Of a stretch of DNA of 64,000 bases, positions 17,062-25,662 are shown piece after piece; the stretch's first letter is position 1, and each line of letters opens with the position of its first letter. Origin of the DNA: Pyxidicoccus parkwaysis (GTDB lineage: Bacteria > Myxococcota > Myxococcia > Myxococcales > Myxococcaceae); assembly GCF_017301735.1 (NCBI RefSeq), contig NZ_CP071090.1:13127001-13191000 (forward strand), given 5' to 3'. Under the pieces are notes generated by a model, which ran no database searches, was not told the origin of the DNA, and worked only from the letters and a program-made list of their open reading frames with translations. The position numbers were made by a program, and so were the translations under genes.

Positions 17062-17371
17062 GCGCGGACGAGAGGCCGGCCCATCACGGCGCGGGCCGAA
17101 CGCCGCACGGTACATCGACAGCGTGGCCCGTGGGCGGAGGTGTCCGGGGGCATGCCGGTGCAAGGCCGGAGGGCGGGCGGCCCGGCGCCTGACGGACGAC
17201 ACAGCGGCGCGTCGGTTTGTGAAGTTTTGTCAGGGTACTTGTCTCTATGACTTAACGGCGTTAAGTGAGGGTTCGCCGTCAACCCCGCGCTGCCCGTGCT
17301 CTCGCGTTTGTGCGCCAGGGGATTCGTCTGTCCCGCGCCTGCCCGCGCGCGGAGGAAAGGGAGTCACCATC
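17062..17371. other. Intergenic region between uvrC-like gene and RND operon
   Basis: 310 bp without a gene. The left part is GC-rich and featureless. The right part is locally AT-rich and carries a candidate -35 (TTGTCA, 17227-17232) 17 bases before a palindromic operator. Long open frames crossing it lack coding character. Confidence 0.6.
17250..17266. promoter_or_regulatory. 17-bp palindromic operator, probable TetR site for RND operon
   Basis: ACTTAACG-G-CGTTAAGT is a perfect inverted repeat with 8-base arms. TTGTCA at 17227-17232 could be a -35 element, which would put the -10 position inside the palindrome, so a bound repressor would block RNA polymerase. The operon's third gene encodes a TetR regulator, the natural candidate ligand-responsive repressor (inference). 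Confidence 0.6.
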
Positions 17372-18505
17372 ATGGTTCGCGCCCCGTCGCCGACCGTCTC
17401 CGCCGCGCTGCTCGGCGGCTTCGCCGTTCTCCTCACTGGCCTGCTGTCCTCGGGCTGCTCCGGTTCGGCCTCCGCGGCCACCACTCCCGCCAGCTCGGGT
17501 GAGGCGCCCGTGCGGGTGCGGCTCGCGTCTGTCGTCACGGAGGAGGTGGCCCGCCCCGTCCGCGCCAGTGGGACGCTGGCCGGCAAGCAGGAGGTGCGTC
17601 TGTCCACCAAGGTCGGTGGTGTGGTGCAGACCGTCAACTCCGACGAGGGCCGGAAGGTGAAGCGCGGCCAGGTGCTCGCCGCCCTGGACCTGTCGGAAAT
17701 CGGCCCGCTGGTGGCCCAGGCGCGCGAGGCACGAGAGAAGGCCCTGCGTGATTTGGAGCGAGTGAAGGCCCTTCACGCGCAGCAGGTGGCCACGCTGGCG
17801 CAGCTCCAGGACGCCACCACCGGCTATGAAGTCGCCGATGCCGCATGGCGCGCGGCTGCCTTCAACCAGCGGCAGGCCACCGTGCTCGCGCCGTCCGACG
17901 GGCGCATCCTCAAGCGCATGGTGGAGCCGGGCGAGGTGGTGTCCCCGGGCCAGCCGCTCTTCCTCTTCGCCAGCGCGGACAGCGGCTGGGTGGTGCGCGT
18001 GGGGCTCGCGGACCGCGACGTGGTGCGCGTGCAGGAAGGCGACGCGGCCGAGGTGACGCTCGATGCGTACCCGGGCCGCACCTTCCCCGCGCGCGTCAGT
18101 GAGGTTGCGAGCGCCGCCACGCCGGGCGTCGGCACCGCGGAGGTGGAGCTCGCGCTGGACGTGCGCACCTCCGGAGCCGAGGCGCCGCGCCTGCTGTCCG
18201 GCCTGTCCGCCAAGGCGGTGGTGACGCCCTCCCAGCGGCAGGCGGTGCAGCTCGTCCCGGTGGAGGCGCTGCTGGAGGGCGACGGCGAGGTGGCCAGCGT
18301 CTTCACGCTCGACGGAGATGGCCGCACCGCGCGCAGGCAGCGCGTCCGGGTGGCCTTCCTCTCCGGCACGGACGGCCGCGCGGCGCTCTCGGAGGGGCCG
18401 GGCGGCGGCACGCGCGTCATCACCGACGGCGTGGCCTTCCTGCGCGACGGACAGGCGGTGGCGGTGGTGGAAGCGCCCTCCGGTGGCCCCACCTCGCGGC
18501 GCTGA
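17372..18505 (+). CDS. RND efflux periplasmic adaptor (membrane fusion protein), lipoprotein
   Basis: A 377-residue adaptor. ATG 17372 follows GGGAG; the frame is open further upstream but lacks coding features. The signal peptide ends in a lipobox (LLSSGC), so it should be lipid-anchored to a membrane facing the periplasm. The order is typical of AcrA/MexA: a barrel-sandwich strand (VRASGTLAGKQEVRLSTKVGGVV), a short alpha-hairpin (about residues 110-150), the second lipoyl half (ATVLAPSDGRILKRMVEPGE), a beta-barrel (VGLADRDVVRVQEGDAAEV) and a membrane-proximal domain. It connects the inner-membrane pump at 18536 to an outer-membrane channel. No TolC-type gene is present in the operon, so the channel must be encoded elsewhere. 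Confidence 0.92.
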   Translation: MVRAPSPTVSAALLGGFAVLLTGLLSSGCSGSASAATTPASSGEAPVRVRLASVVTEEVARPVRASGTLAGKQEVRLSTKVGGVVQTVNSDEGRKVKRGQVLAALDLSEIGPLVAQAREAREKALRDLERVKALHAQQVATLAQLQDATTGYEVADAAWRAAAFNQRQATVLAPSDGRILKRMVEPGEVVSPGQPLFLFASADSGWVVRVGLADRDVVRVQEGDAAEVTLDAYPGRTFPARVSEVASAATPGVGTAEVELALDVRTSGAEAPRLLSGLSAKAVVTPSQRQAVQLVPVEALLEGDGEVASVFTLDGDGRTARRQRVRVAFLSGTDGRAALSEGPGGGTRVITDGVAFLRDGQAVAVVEAPSGGPTSRR

Positions 18506-18535
18506 TTCCCACCTCCTTCACTCGCGAGGCACGCC

Positions 18536-21500
18536 ATGCAGCTCTCCACCGCCGCCGTGAAGAACCCGCAGTTCACCCTCGTCGTCTTCGCCATGCTGGT
18601 GGCGCTCGGCGTCTCCAGCGCGCTGTCCATTCCGCGCGCGGAGGACCCCGTGTTCCCCATGCCGGTCTTCACCCTCGTCGCCGTCTATCCCGGCGCCAGC
18701 CCGAGAGACCTCGAGCAGCTCGTGGTGGACCCGCTGGAGGACGCCTTCGACGAGCTGGAGGACGTGAAGAAGGTGAGCAGCCAGATGGAGAACGGGCTGG
18801 CGCTCATCAACATCGAGTTCGACGCGTCCGCCGACCCCGACGACAAGTACTCCGAGGTGCTGCGGCAGGTGAACGCCACGCGCTCGAAGCTGCCCGCGGA
18901 CCTGGCGCGGCTCGAGGTGGAGCGCTACAGCGCGGCCAACGTGAGCGTGGTGCAGCTCGCGATGGTGGGGCCCAACGTCCCGGCGCGCGAGCTGGAGCGC
19001 AAGGCCGACGCGCTGGCCGAGCGCCTGTCCAACGTGGCTGGCGTGAAGAAGGCCGAGGTGTTCGCGGTGCCGAAGCAGGAGGTGCGCGTGTCGCTCGACA
19101 TGGAGCGGCTCACGCACGCGGGCGTGCCGCTGCCCCAGGTCCTGCAAGCACTCGGCGGTGCCAACCTCAACGTGCCCGCCGGCAGCGTGGACGTGGGCAC
19201 GCGGCGCTTCAACGTGCAGACGAGCAGCGAGTACACCTCATTGGAGCAGGTGCGCGCGACGGTGGTGGGCGGCGGCGCGCAGGGCGTGGTGCGCCTGGGT
19301 GACGTGGCCGAGGTCTCCTTCCGGGACCAGGACGCCGTGCACCTGGGCCGCTTCAACGGCGAGCGCGCTGCCTTCATCAGCGTCACGCAGAAGGAGGGGC
19401 AGAACGTCTTCGCGGTGCGCGACGCGACGCTGGCCGCCGCGCACGAGTGGGCGAAGGAATTGCCCCCGGGCCTGCGGCTGGAGACGGGGTTCGACCAGTC
19501 GGTCCAGGTGGGCCGGCGGCTCGGAGGCTTCGCCACGGACTTCGCGCTGGCGCTGGCCCTGGTGCTGCTGACGCTGTTGCCGCTGGGCTTCCGCGCCAGC
19601 CTCATCGTCATGGTGTCCATTCCGCTGTCCCTGGCGCTGGGACTCGTCGCGCTGAACTTCGCCGGCTTCACGCTCAACCAACTCTCCATCGTCGGCTTCG
19701 TGATTGCGCTGGGACTGCTCGTCGACGACAGCATCGTGGTGGTGGAGAACATCGCCCGCTTCCTGCGCACGGGCATGAGCCGCGTGCGCGCGGCGATTGA
19801 AGGCACGTCGCAGATTGGCCTCGCGGTGCTGGGCTGCACCGCCACGCTGGTGCTGGCCTTCGTGCCGCTGGTGTTCATGCCGGGCACGTCCGGCCAGTTC
19901 ATCCGCAGCCTGCCCATGGCGGTGGTGTTCACCATCCTCGCGTCGCTGCTGGTGTCCCTCACGGTGATTCCGCTGCTGGCCAGCCTCTTCCTCAAGGAGG
20001 ACTCGCACCCCGAGGGCAACCGCGTGCTGCGCGCCTTCCACCACTTCATCGAGCGCAGCTACCGCCCGGTGCTGCACCGCGCGCTGGCGAGGCCCGTGCT
20101 GACGCTGGTGGTGGCCGTGGCGCTCTTCGCGGGCAGCCTCGCGCTGGTGCCGGTGGTGGGCTTCAGTCTCTTCCCCAAGGCGGGCACGCCCATGTTCCAC
20201 GTGCTGGTGGAGACGCCGGACGGCACCAGCCTCGCGGAGACGGACCGCGCGGTGCGCTTCGTGGAAGCGGCCCTGCGCAAGCGGCCTGAAGTGGCCAGCG
20301 TGTCCGCCAACACCGGCCGCGGCCACCCGAGCGTCTACTACAACGCGCAGCCCGAGGCGGAGCGCTCCAACACCGGCGAGGTCTTCGCGCAGCTCCACGC
20401 GTATGACCCGGAGTCCACGCCCGCGCTGTTGGACAACCTGCGCGCGGAGCTGGACGCATACCCGGGCGCCCGCATCGAGGTGCGCGAGTTCGAGCAGGGA
20501 CCGCCCGTCGAGGCGCCGGTGGCCATCCGCCTCGTGGGCCCGGAGTTGGACACGCTGCGCACGCTGGCGGTGGACGTGCAGAAGGTGCTGGAGACGACGC
20601 CGGGCACCCTCTACGTGAAGAACCCCGTGCAGACGCGGCGCACGGACCTGGAGGTGGAGGTGGACCGCGAGAAGACGGGGCTCCTGGGTGTGTCCGCGGG
20701 CGAGGTGGCTCGCACCGTGCGCTTCGGGCTGGCGGGCCTCAACGCTGGCTCGTTCCGCGACTCGGACGGCGAGGACCACCCCATCCTCGTCCGGCTGCCG
20801 CTGGAGTCGGGCGCGTGGCCGGAGCTGGGAGCGCTGGAGCGGCTGCACGTCCCGAGCATCACCGGCAGCCTCGTGCCGCTGGGACAGTTGGCGAAGGTGC
20901 GGCTGGAGGCCAGCCCCAACCGGATTACGCACCACGAGGGCGAGCGCGCCGTCTTCGTCACCGCCAGCGTGGCCAATGGCTACAACACGGACAAGGTGAC
21001 GCAGGTGGTGATGGAGCGGCTGGACAAGGAGCTCAAGCTGCCCTCGGGCTACCGCTGGGAGGCGGCCGGTGAGCTGGAGAGCCGGAAGGAGAGCTTCAGC
21101 GGCGTGTCCGCGGCGGCCATCATCGCTGCCTTCGGCGTGCTCGCGGTGCTGGTGCTGGAGTTCCGCACCTTCAAGAGCACCCTCATCGTCGCGTCGGTGA
21201 TTCCGCTGGGCCTGGTGGGCGGCATCGCCGCGCTGTTCCTCACCGGCAACACGCTGTCCTTCACCGCCTCCATCGGCTTCATCGCCCTGGTGGGAATCGA
21301 AGTGAAGAACAGCATCCTGCTGGTGGACTTCACCAACCAGCTCCGCGCGAAGGGCGTGGCGCTGGACGCGGCCATCGAGCAGGCGGGCGAGACGCGCTTC
21401 CTCCCCATCCTGCTCACCACCCTGACGGCCCTGGGCGGCCTGCTGCCGCTGGCGCTGGAGAACAGCAGCCTCTACTCGCCCCTGGCGTGGGTCATCATCG

Positions 21501-21646
21501 GCGGGCTCATCTCCTCCACGCTCCTCACCCGCGTGGTGACGCCGGTGGTGTACAAGTTGTTGGCGCCGGAGGTGGAGCCGGAAGCGCCGTCCACGGCCGG
21601 CGAGGGGGCGGGCTCCGTGCTCCCCGCCGCACCCGCACCGGCGTGA
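18536..21646 (+). CDS. RND-family efflux pump permease
   Basis: A 1036-residue inner-membrane proton antiporter, the full size for the AcrB/MexB superfamily. The N-terminal membrane helix is followed by the first large periplasmic loop (PVFTLVAVYPGASPRDLEQLV). Helices 2-6 include the family signature GLLVDDSIVVVENI, with the paired Asp residues expected in the proton relay. A second periplasmic loop (about 550-830) and a second helix bundle (FIALVGIEVKNSILLVDF) complete the two-fold repeat. It exports a drug, dye, solvent or metabolite; the substrate cannot be read from sequence. GAGGC precedes the ATG, 30 bp after the adaptor. The TetR gene follows 21 bp later. The operon has the usual adaptor-pump-regulator order. 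Confidence 0.95.
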   Translation: MQLSTAAVKNPQFTLVVFAMLVALGVSSALSIPRAEDPVFPMPVFTLVAVYPGASPRDLEQLVVDPLEDAFDELEDVKKVSSQMENGLALINIEFDASADPDDKYSEVLRQVNATRSKLPADLARLEVERYSAANVSVVQLAMVGPNVPARELERKADALAERLSNVAGVKKAEVFAVPKQEVRVSLDMERLTHAGVPLPQVLQALGGANLNVPAGSVDVGTRRFNVQTSSEYTSLEQVRATVVGGGAQGVVRLGDVAEVSFRDQDAVHLGRFNGERAAFISVTQKEGQNVFAVRDATLAAAHEWAKELPPGLRLETGFDQSVQVGRRLGGFATDFALALALVLLTLLPLGFRASLIVMVSIPLSLALGLVALNFAGFTLNQLSIVGFVIALGLLVDDSIVVVENIARFLRTGMSRVRAAIEGTSQIGLAVLGCTATLVLAFVPLVFMPGTSGQFIRSLPMAVVFTILASLLVSLTVIPLLASLFLKEDSHPEGNRVLRAFHHFIERSYRPVLHRALARPVLTLVVAVALFAGSLALVPVVGFSLFPKAGTPMFHVLVETPDGTSLAETDRAVRFVEAALRKRPEVASVSANTGRGHPSVYYNAQPEAERSNTGEVFAQLHAYDPESTPALLDNLRAELDAYPGARIEVREFEQGPPVEAPVAIRLVGPELDTLRTLAVDVQKVLETTPGTLYVKNPVQTRRTDLEVEVDREKTGLLGVSAGEVARTVRFGLAGLNAGSFRDSDGEDHPILVRLPLESGAWPELGALERLHVPSITGSLVPLGQLAKVRLEASPNRITHHEGERAVFVTASVANGYNTDKVTQVVMERLDKELKLPSGYRWEAAGELESRKESFSGVSAAAIIAAFGVLAVLVLEFRTFKSTLIVASVIPLGLVGGIAALFLTGNTLSFTASIGFIALVGIEVKNSILLVDFTNQLRAKGVALDAAIEQAGETRFLPILLTTLTALGGLLPLALENSSLYSPLAWVIIGGLISSTLLTRVVTPVVYKLLAPEVEPEAPSTAGEGAGSVLPAAPAPA

Positions 21647-21667
21647 GGTGTGGCATGAAAGGGCATC

Positions 21668-22324
21668 ATGGGCATCAAGGAGCGGCGAGAGCGGGAGAAG
21701 CAGGCGACGCGGCAGCTCATCCTCGACGCCGCGCGCGAGCTCTTCGTCAACGAGGGCTACGAGGCGGTGACGATGCGCGCCGTCGCGGAGAAGATTGAGT
21801 ACAGCCCCACCGCCATCTACGTGCACTTCAAGGACAAGGCCTCGCTTGTCCGGGAGCTGTGCGCGCACGACTTCCTGCGCTTCGCGGAGATTCTCAACAA
21901 GGTGGCCCGCGTGCAGGACCCCATGGAGCGGCTGCGAAAAATGGGGAAGGCCTACATCGCCTTCGCGCAGGAGCACCCCAGCACGTACAAGCTCCTCTTC
22001 ATGCAGCGCCACCCGCCGGACTTCGAGGAGTCGGAGAGCGCCATCCAGCATGGCAACCCGGAGCAGGACGCGTACGCCTTCCTCCAGGAGCAGGTGAAGG
22101 AGGCGCGCGACGCGGGCTGCTTCAAGCCCGAGTACACCGACGTGGACGTCGTGGCCCAGACGCTGTGGGCCGGCATGCACGGCCTCGTGTCGCTCAACTT
22201 CGTCATGGAGAAGGACGAGTGGCTCACGCTGAAGCCGCTGGGCAAGTCCGCGGAGCTGATGGTGGACCTGCTCCTGGGGGGCTTCGCGCGCCCCCCAGGA
22301 AGCGGGACTACGCGGGCTCGATGA
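21668..22324 (+). CDS. TetR-family transcriptional regulator of the RND operon
   Basis: A 218-residue repressor. AAAGGG precedes ATG 21668. The N-terminal helix-turn-helix is typical: ILDAARELFVNEGYEAVTMR, then AVAEKIEYSPTAIYVHFKDK. The C-terminal helical part (about 75-205) is the ligand-binding and dimer domain, containing TYKLLFMQRHPPDF and VAQTLWAGMHGLV. It is the last gene of the efflux operon and probably binds the palindrome at 17250-17266 to repress its own operon until a pump substrate binds (inference). Its final 17 bases overlap the 3' end of the convergent glyoxalase-fold gene, an unusually tight junction without a terminator. Confidence 0.92.
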   Translation: MGIKERREREKQATRQLILDAARELFVNEGYEAVTMRAVAEKIEYSPTAIYVHFKDKASLVRELCAHDFLRFAEILNKVARVQDPMERLRKMGKAYIAFAQEHPSTYKLLFMQRHPPDFEESESAIQHGNPEQDAYAFLQEQVKEARDAGCFKPEYTDVDVVAQTLWAGMHGLVSLNFVMEKDEWLTLKPLGKSAELMVDLLLGGFARPPGSGTTRAR

Positions 22325-22667
22325 AGTTGAGCCGGTAGCCGTCGAGGTCCGTGATGATGACCTCGCGCGTGTGCCACGGCTGCACCACGGGGCCCTCCAC
22401 CGCGGCGCCCTGGGCCTGGGCGCGCAGCAGCAATTCGTCGAGGCCGCTCTGCCCCTGCGTGCGGAAGCCCACCAGCACGCCCAGGCCCCGCCGCCCCTCC
22501 AGCTTCAGCATGGGAGGTGGCGTGACGAGGTACACGTCCACCGCCTCCGCCCACCGGAGGTGGACGAAGGGCGGCTCGGTGCCCACGTGCTCGAAGCCGA
22601 GCGCCTGGTAGAAGGCCTGCGAGCGCGCGGCGTCCGAGACGAGCAGCTTGACGAACGCCGGTGTCAC
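22308..22667 (-). CDS. Glyoxalase/bleomycin-resistance (VOC) superfamily protein
   Basis: A 119-residue single VOC domain. The GTG start at 22667 overlaps the GST stop as GTGA, so translation is coupled. The fold is marked by FVKLLVSDAARSQAFYQALG at the N-terminus and VIITDLDGYRLNFIEP at the C-terminus, with the paired beta-alpha-beta-beta-beta pattern. Metal-ligand His/Glu positions are partly conserved (FVHLRW, FIEP). Members dimerise and act as lyases, dioxygenases or resistance proteins. The tight coupling to a glutathione transferase suggests glutathione-linked detoxification, but this is context only. Its last 17 bases overlap the TetR gene end. Confidence 0.85.
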   Translation of the reverse strand: MTPAFVKLLVSDAARSQAFYQALGFEHVGTEPPFVHLRWAEAVDVYLVTPPPMLKLEGRRGLGVLVGFRTQGQSGLDELLLRAQAQGAAVEGPVVQPWHTREVIITDLDGYRLNFIEPA

Positions 22668-23275
22668 TTCGCGAGGCCTTCGGCCTTCAGCGCGGCCTGC
22701 ACCGCGGGACGCGCGGCCACGCGGGCCATGTAGGCCTGCAGCGAGGGGAAGGACGACAGGTCCAGCTTCACGTGGGGCGCCCAGTTCGTCACGGTGAAGA
22801 GGTACGCGTCCGCGACGGAGAAGAACTCGCCGAGGAGGTAGGGGCCCTTCGAGGAGAGCATGTCCTCCACGAGCTTGTAGCGCGTCGTGAGGCGCTCCTT
22901 GAAGATGGCCTTCCCCTCCTCGGGGAACGCGGGGTTGAAGAGCGGGCTGTAGCCCTTGTGCAGCTCGGTGGAGATGAAGTTGAGCAGCTCCTGGAGGCGG
23001 TAGCGCTCGATGGTGCCGTTGGCCGGGGCCAGCTTCTTCTCCGGCGCCTTGTCCGCGATGAACTGGACGATGGCGGGGCCCTCGGTCAGCAGGGAGCCAT
23101 CGTCGAGCCCCAGGGCCGGGACGTAGCCCTTGGGGTTGATGCCGAAGTAGTCCGCGCCGTGCTCCGTCTTCTTGGCGCGGATGTCGACCTTCTCCATGTC
23201 GAAGGAGAGGCCCGCCTCGCGCAGGACGATGTGGGGAGACAGGGAACAGACACCCGGGGAGTAGAAGAGCTTCAT
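22664..23275 (-). CDS. gstA: Beta-class glutathione S-transferase
   Basis: A 203-residue enzyme starting at ATG 23275. The N-terminal thioredoxin-like domain begins MKLFYSPGVCSLSPHI with Cys at position 10, the mixed-disulphide Cys of bacterial beta-class GSTs. NPKGYVPAL holds the cis-Pro, and LTEGPAIVQFIAD is the glutathione-binding Ser region. The helical C-terminal domain has ELHKGYSPLF, with the His that is conserved in E. coli GstA. The match to GstA is close across the length. It conjugates or reduces electrophiles with glutathione in the cytosol. It is the first gene of a two-gene unit with the overlapping glyoxalase-fold protein. Confidence 0.92.
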   Translation of the reverse strand: MKLFYSPGVCSLSPHIVLREAGLSFDMEKVDIRAKKTEHGADYFGINPKGYVPALGLDDGSLLTEGPAIVQFIADKAPEKKLAPANGTIERYRLQELLNFISTELHKGYSPLFNPAFPEEGKAIFKERLTTRYKLVEDMLSSKGPYLLGEFFSVADAYLFTVTNWAPHVKLDLSSFPSLQAYMARVAARPAVQAALKAEGLAK

Positions 23276-23579
23276 GTGAGGAATCCTCGCGCTCGGCGTT
23301 GAACGGCGCCGATTTCTGCACACGTCGCGGCCATCGCGCCACCGAATCTCCGCGTGGCCGGGGGGTGGCGCCATCGAATGGCGTCACGCGGCGCCTGCCT
23401 GCTCTTTCGTGCGCGGAGCCGGGGCGCGGTATGCCCTGGGACTACCGGGTCCCTCCAGCCCGGGGTGACCTGGAGCCAGCCCGGGTGATAGTTCTTCGGG
23501 CGTCGGCGTTGGACCGGGAGCCCGCCTGACCTCTTCACGAAATACCCCCGGGCCCGTGTGCCCGGCTTGGAAGGACCCT
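23276..23579. other. Intergenic region between gstA and lipoprotein gene
   Basis: 304 bp between divergent genes. It must hold both promoters, but I see no confident -35/-10 pair, palindrome or RNA gene. Open frames here are GC-driven and lack ribosome sites. Confidence 0.5.
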
Positions 23580-24476
23580 ATGCGCTTCAATCGGTTTGTG
23601 TTGCTGCCCCTCGCGCTGCTCGCGCTGGGCGCGCTGCCCGCGTGCTCGAACGATGACGACAACGACGATGACAGCAAATCCGACGCGGGCACCGGGACGG
23701 ACGCGGGTACCGGGACGGATGCGGGTACGGGGGTGGATGCGGGCACCGCGGACTCGGGCACCTATACCTTCCCCGACGCGGGCGCGGACCCGGGCGTGAG
23801 CCCCACCGCCACGTGCCCCACGGGCGCCATCATCTGCGAGTCCTTCGACAAGGGCACCAACGGGTGGACCCCCGCGAAGGAGAACGCCACCATCGACATC
23901 GTGGGTGGCCGCCTGCACGTCCTCACGGAGAACGGCCACGACGAGAAGGTGTCGCCGGGCCAGGCGATTGCTCGCTGGATGAAGAACATCCCCAACTTCG
24001 GCACGCAGCTCTTCGTCCGCGCGCACGTGTTCCTCACGTCGCTGCCGGGGGACCTGGGGCAGATGGGCACGTTCTTCGTCCTCTTCTCAGACAAGAACAC
24101 GGACTTCGGCGGCATCGAGCTGCAGGTCATCAAGGACAAGGGCTTCGCGCTGGATGACTGGTCCGCCCAGACGGGCCAGGGGTGGAACCGTCAGCCGCCG
24201 GGCGCCACGCCGAACATGTCCGCGGGCCGCTGGGTGTGCCTGGAGTGGGAGGTCCGCCGCGCCAGTGCCTCGGATGCTCACGGTGAGGTCAGCGTCTATG
24301 TGGACGGCGCCCTGGCCCACAAGTTCTCCGCCGCGAGCGACCAGGCGATTGGCATGCGCCCGTTCAACACCTTCATGGTGGGCTACGGCTTCGTCCATCC
24401 CCAGGGCCCGTCCGGCTCCGAGGCGTGGATTGACAACGTCGCCGTCAGCAGCACGGCGCGCATCGGCTGCCAGTAA
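23580..24476 (+). CDS. Lipoprotein with Asp/Ala/Gly/Thr repeats and LamG-like beta-sandwich
   Basis: A 298-residue lipoprotein. GGAAGGA lies five bases before ATG 23580. The signal peptide ends in the lipobox LPAC. Directly after the lipidated Cys is a very acidic stretch (SNDDDNDDDSKSD), then four tandem copies of the hexapeptide T-D-A-G-T-G or variants: a flexible, charged stalk common on surface-exposed lipoproteins of myxobacteria. From about residue 85 a concanavalin/LamG-type beta-sandwich follows (ICESFDKGTNGW, LHVLTENGHD, EVSVYVDGALAHKF, EAWIDNVAVSS), with three Cys residues. This fold often binds carbohydrate. The protein is probably exposed at the outer membrane. The target and role are unknown. 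Confidence 0.82.
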   Translation: MRFNRFVLLPLALLALGALPACSNDDDNDDDSKSDAGTGTDAGTGTDAGTGVDAGTADSGTYTFPDAGADPGVSPTATCPTGAIICESFDKGTNGWTPAKENATIDIVGGRLHVLTENGHDEKVSPGQAIARWMKNIPNFGTQLFVRAHVFLTSLPGDLGQMGTFFVLFSDKNTDFGGIELQVIKDKGFALDDWSAQTGQGWNRQPPGATPNMSAGRWVCLEWEVRRASASDAHGEVSVYVDGALAHKFSAASDQAIGMRPFNTFMVGYGFVHPQGPSGSEAWIDNVAVSSTARIGCQ

Positions 24477-24491
24477 CACGGTTGCATCCGC

Positions 24492-24666
24492 CGGGACGCG
24501 GTGGGGCCCGAGGGTCCTCGCGTCCCGGCGTCTCCGGGCCCGCGCGGTGAGTCTTCCTCCCGCACGGGCCTTCTCCGGCTCCCGTGCGGTGAGCACCTCC
24601 CACGCGGGCCTTCTCCACTCCCCGCGTGGTGCGTCTTCCTGTCGCGCGGCCTCTTTCCCCCGACAG
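24492..24666 (+). repeat. Tandem hairpin array (40-bp period) between two genes
   Basis: A first perfect stem (cgggacgcg 24492-24500 with cgcgtcccg 24519-24527) starts 15 bp after the lipoprotein stop. Two hairpins with a 40-bp period follow: ccgcacggg/cccgtgcgg (24560-24589) and ccacgcggg/cccgcgtgg (24600-24629). Each has a 9-bp perfect stem and a 12-base loop beginning ccttctcc. A diverged third copy has ctgtcg/cgacag (24639-24666). Spacers share gtg-g/cag-tcttcct-like sequence. Compensatory arm changes keep the stems, so the structure matters. It may act as a multi-stem terminator or leader element. Confidence 0.65.
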
Positions 24667-24753
24667 CGTGCGTGATGAGCACCGGCTCCTCGTCAGGTTT
24701 GCGTGACAGGCTTCGTGTATTTTGGACACTATTTGAGGGTCCGGGAGCAGGCC

Positions 24754-25575
24754 ATGTCGCTGAAGGGAATCGCGGAGGAGACGGTGAACATCGTGGGGCG
24801 GGGCGAGTACGTGTCGCCGTCCAAGCGGCCCGTCTCCATCGGGAACGCGGTGGAGCGCGCGGTGCGAGGCACGGTGCTCTACCGGCCTGATGACTTCGCT
24901 CGGCTGCCCCGGCCGGTGGCCCAGGGACAACAGGGCCGGCCGCGCATCGAGGTGACGTCGGAGAAGACGGGCGCCGCGTCGCGACGGCTGGTGGAGCAGG
25001 AGGGCGTTGAAGGCGTCGTCGCACTCAACTTCGCGTCCGCGAAGAACCCGGGCGGAGGCTTCCTGGGCGGAGCGAAGGCGCAGGAGGAGGACCTGGCGCG
25101 CTGCTCGGCGCTCTACTCGTGTCTGCTCACGCAGCGCGAGTACTACGACGTCAACCGCGCTCAGCGCTCGCCGCTCTACACGGACCACGTCATCTACTCT
25201 CCCCAGGTGCCCTTCTTCCGGGACGAGCGGCTCGACCTGCTGGAGCAGCCCTTCACCGTGTCGGTCATCACCGCGCCCGCGCCCAATGCCGGCGCTGCCC
25301 GCAGGAATGCTCCGGAGCTGGTCGCCCACCTGCGCGAGGTGCTGCACGCGCGGGCCCTCAAGGTGCTCCAGGTGGCGGCGCACCACGGCCATCGCACGCT
25401 CGTGCTGGGCGCGTGGGGCTGCGGCGTCTTCCGCAACGAGCCGCGCGACGTGGCGGAGGCCTTCGCCAGCGCCCTGGACGCACTCCCCGGCGCCTTCGAG
25501 CGGGTGGTGTTCGCGGTGTGGGAGCGCGGCGACGAGGCCCCCAACCGGCGCGCCTTCCGAGAGCGGTTCGGCTGA
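24754..25575 (+). CDS. Bacterial-type poly(ADP-ribose) glycohydrolase (TIGR02452/DUF2263 family)
   Basis: A 273-residue macrodomain-like hydrolase. ATG 24754 (MSLKGIAEE) is preferred over an upstream GTG because the family begins near here and a CAGG/GGGAG site precedes it. The N-terminus GIAEETVNIVGRGEYVSPS is typical. The PARG signature is complete: GGG at 100-102 and QEE at 110-112 within NPGGGFLGGAKAQEEDLAR, the catalytic loop that positions the catalytic Glu. The C-terminal LGAWGCGVFRN fits the macrodomain phosphate loop. The enzyme removes ADP-ribose chains from proteins or nucleic acids. No ADP-ribosyltransferase gene is near. The gene stands alone behind the hairpin array at 24492-24666. 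Confidence 0.9.
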   Translation: MSLKGIAEETVNIVGRGEYVSPSKRPVSIGNAVERAVRGTVLYRPDDFARLPRPVAQGQQGRPRIEVTSEKTGAASRRLVEQEGVEGVVALNFASAKNPGGGFLGGAKAQEEDLARCSALYSCLLTQREYYDVNRAQRSPLYTDHVIYSPQVPFFRDERLDLLEQPFTVSVITAPAPNAGAARRNAPELVAHLREVLHARALKVLQVAAHHGHRTLVLGAWGCGVFRNEPRDVAEAFASALDALPGAFERVVFAVWERGDEAPNRRAFRERFG

Positions 25576-25662
25576 CGCGGCGCGGATTTAACTCGGTTTA
25601 GTTCATCCTCCGTCCCGTTCCGCGCGACAACCCCCGTGACTGTCTCAGAGGGGGATGTACAC

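Noticed and set aside
19238..22180. 980-codon minus-strand frame opposite the RND pump and TetR genes
   Set aside because: It crosses two real genes and translates to His/Arg/Gln-rich sequence; GC-driven lack of stops explains it.
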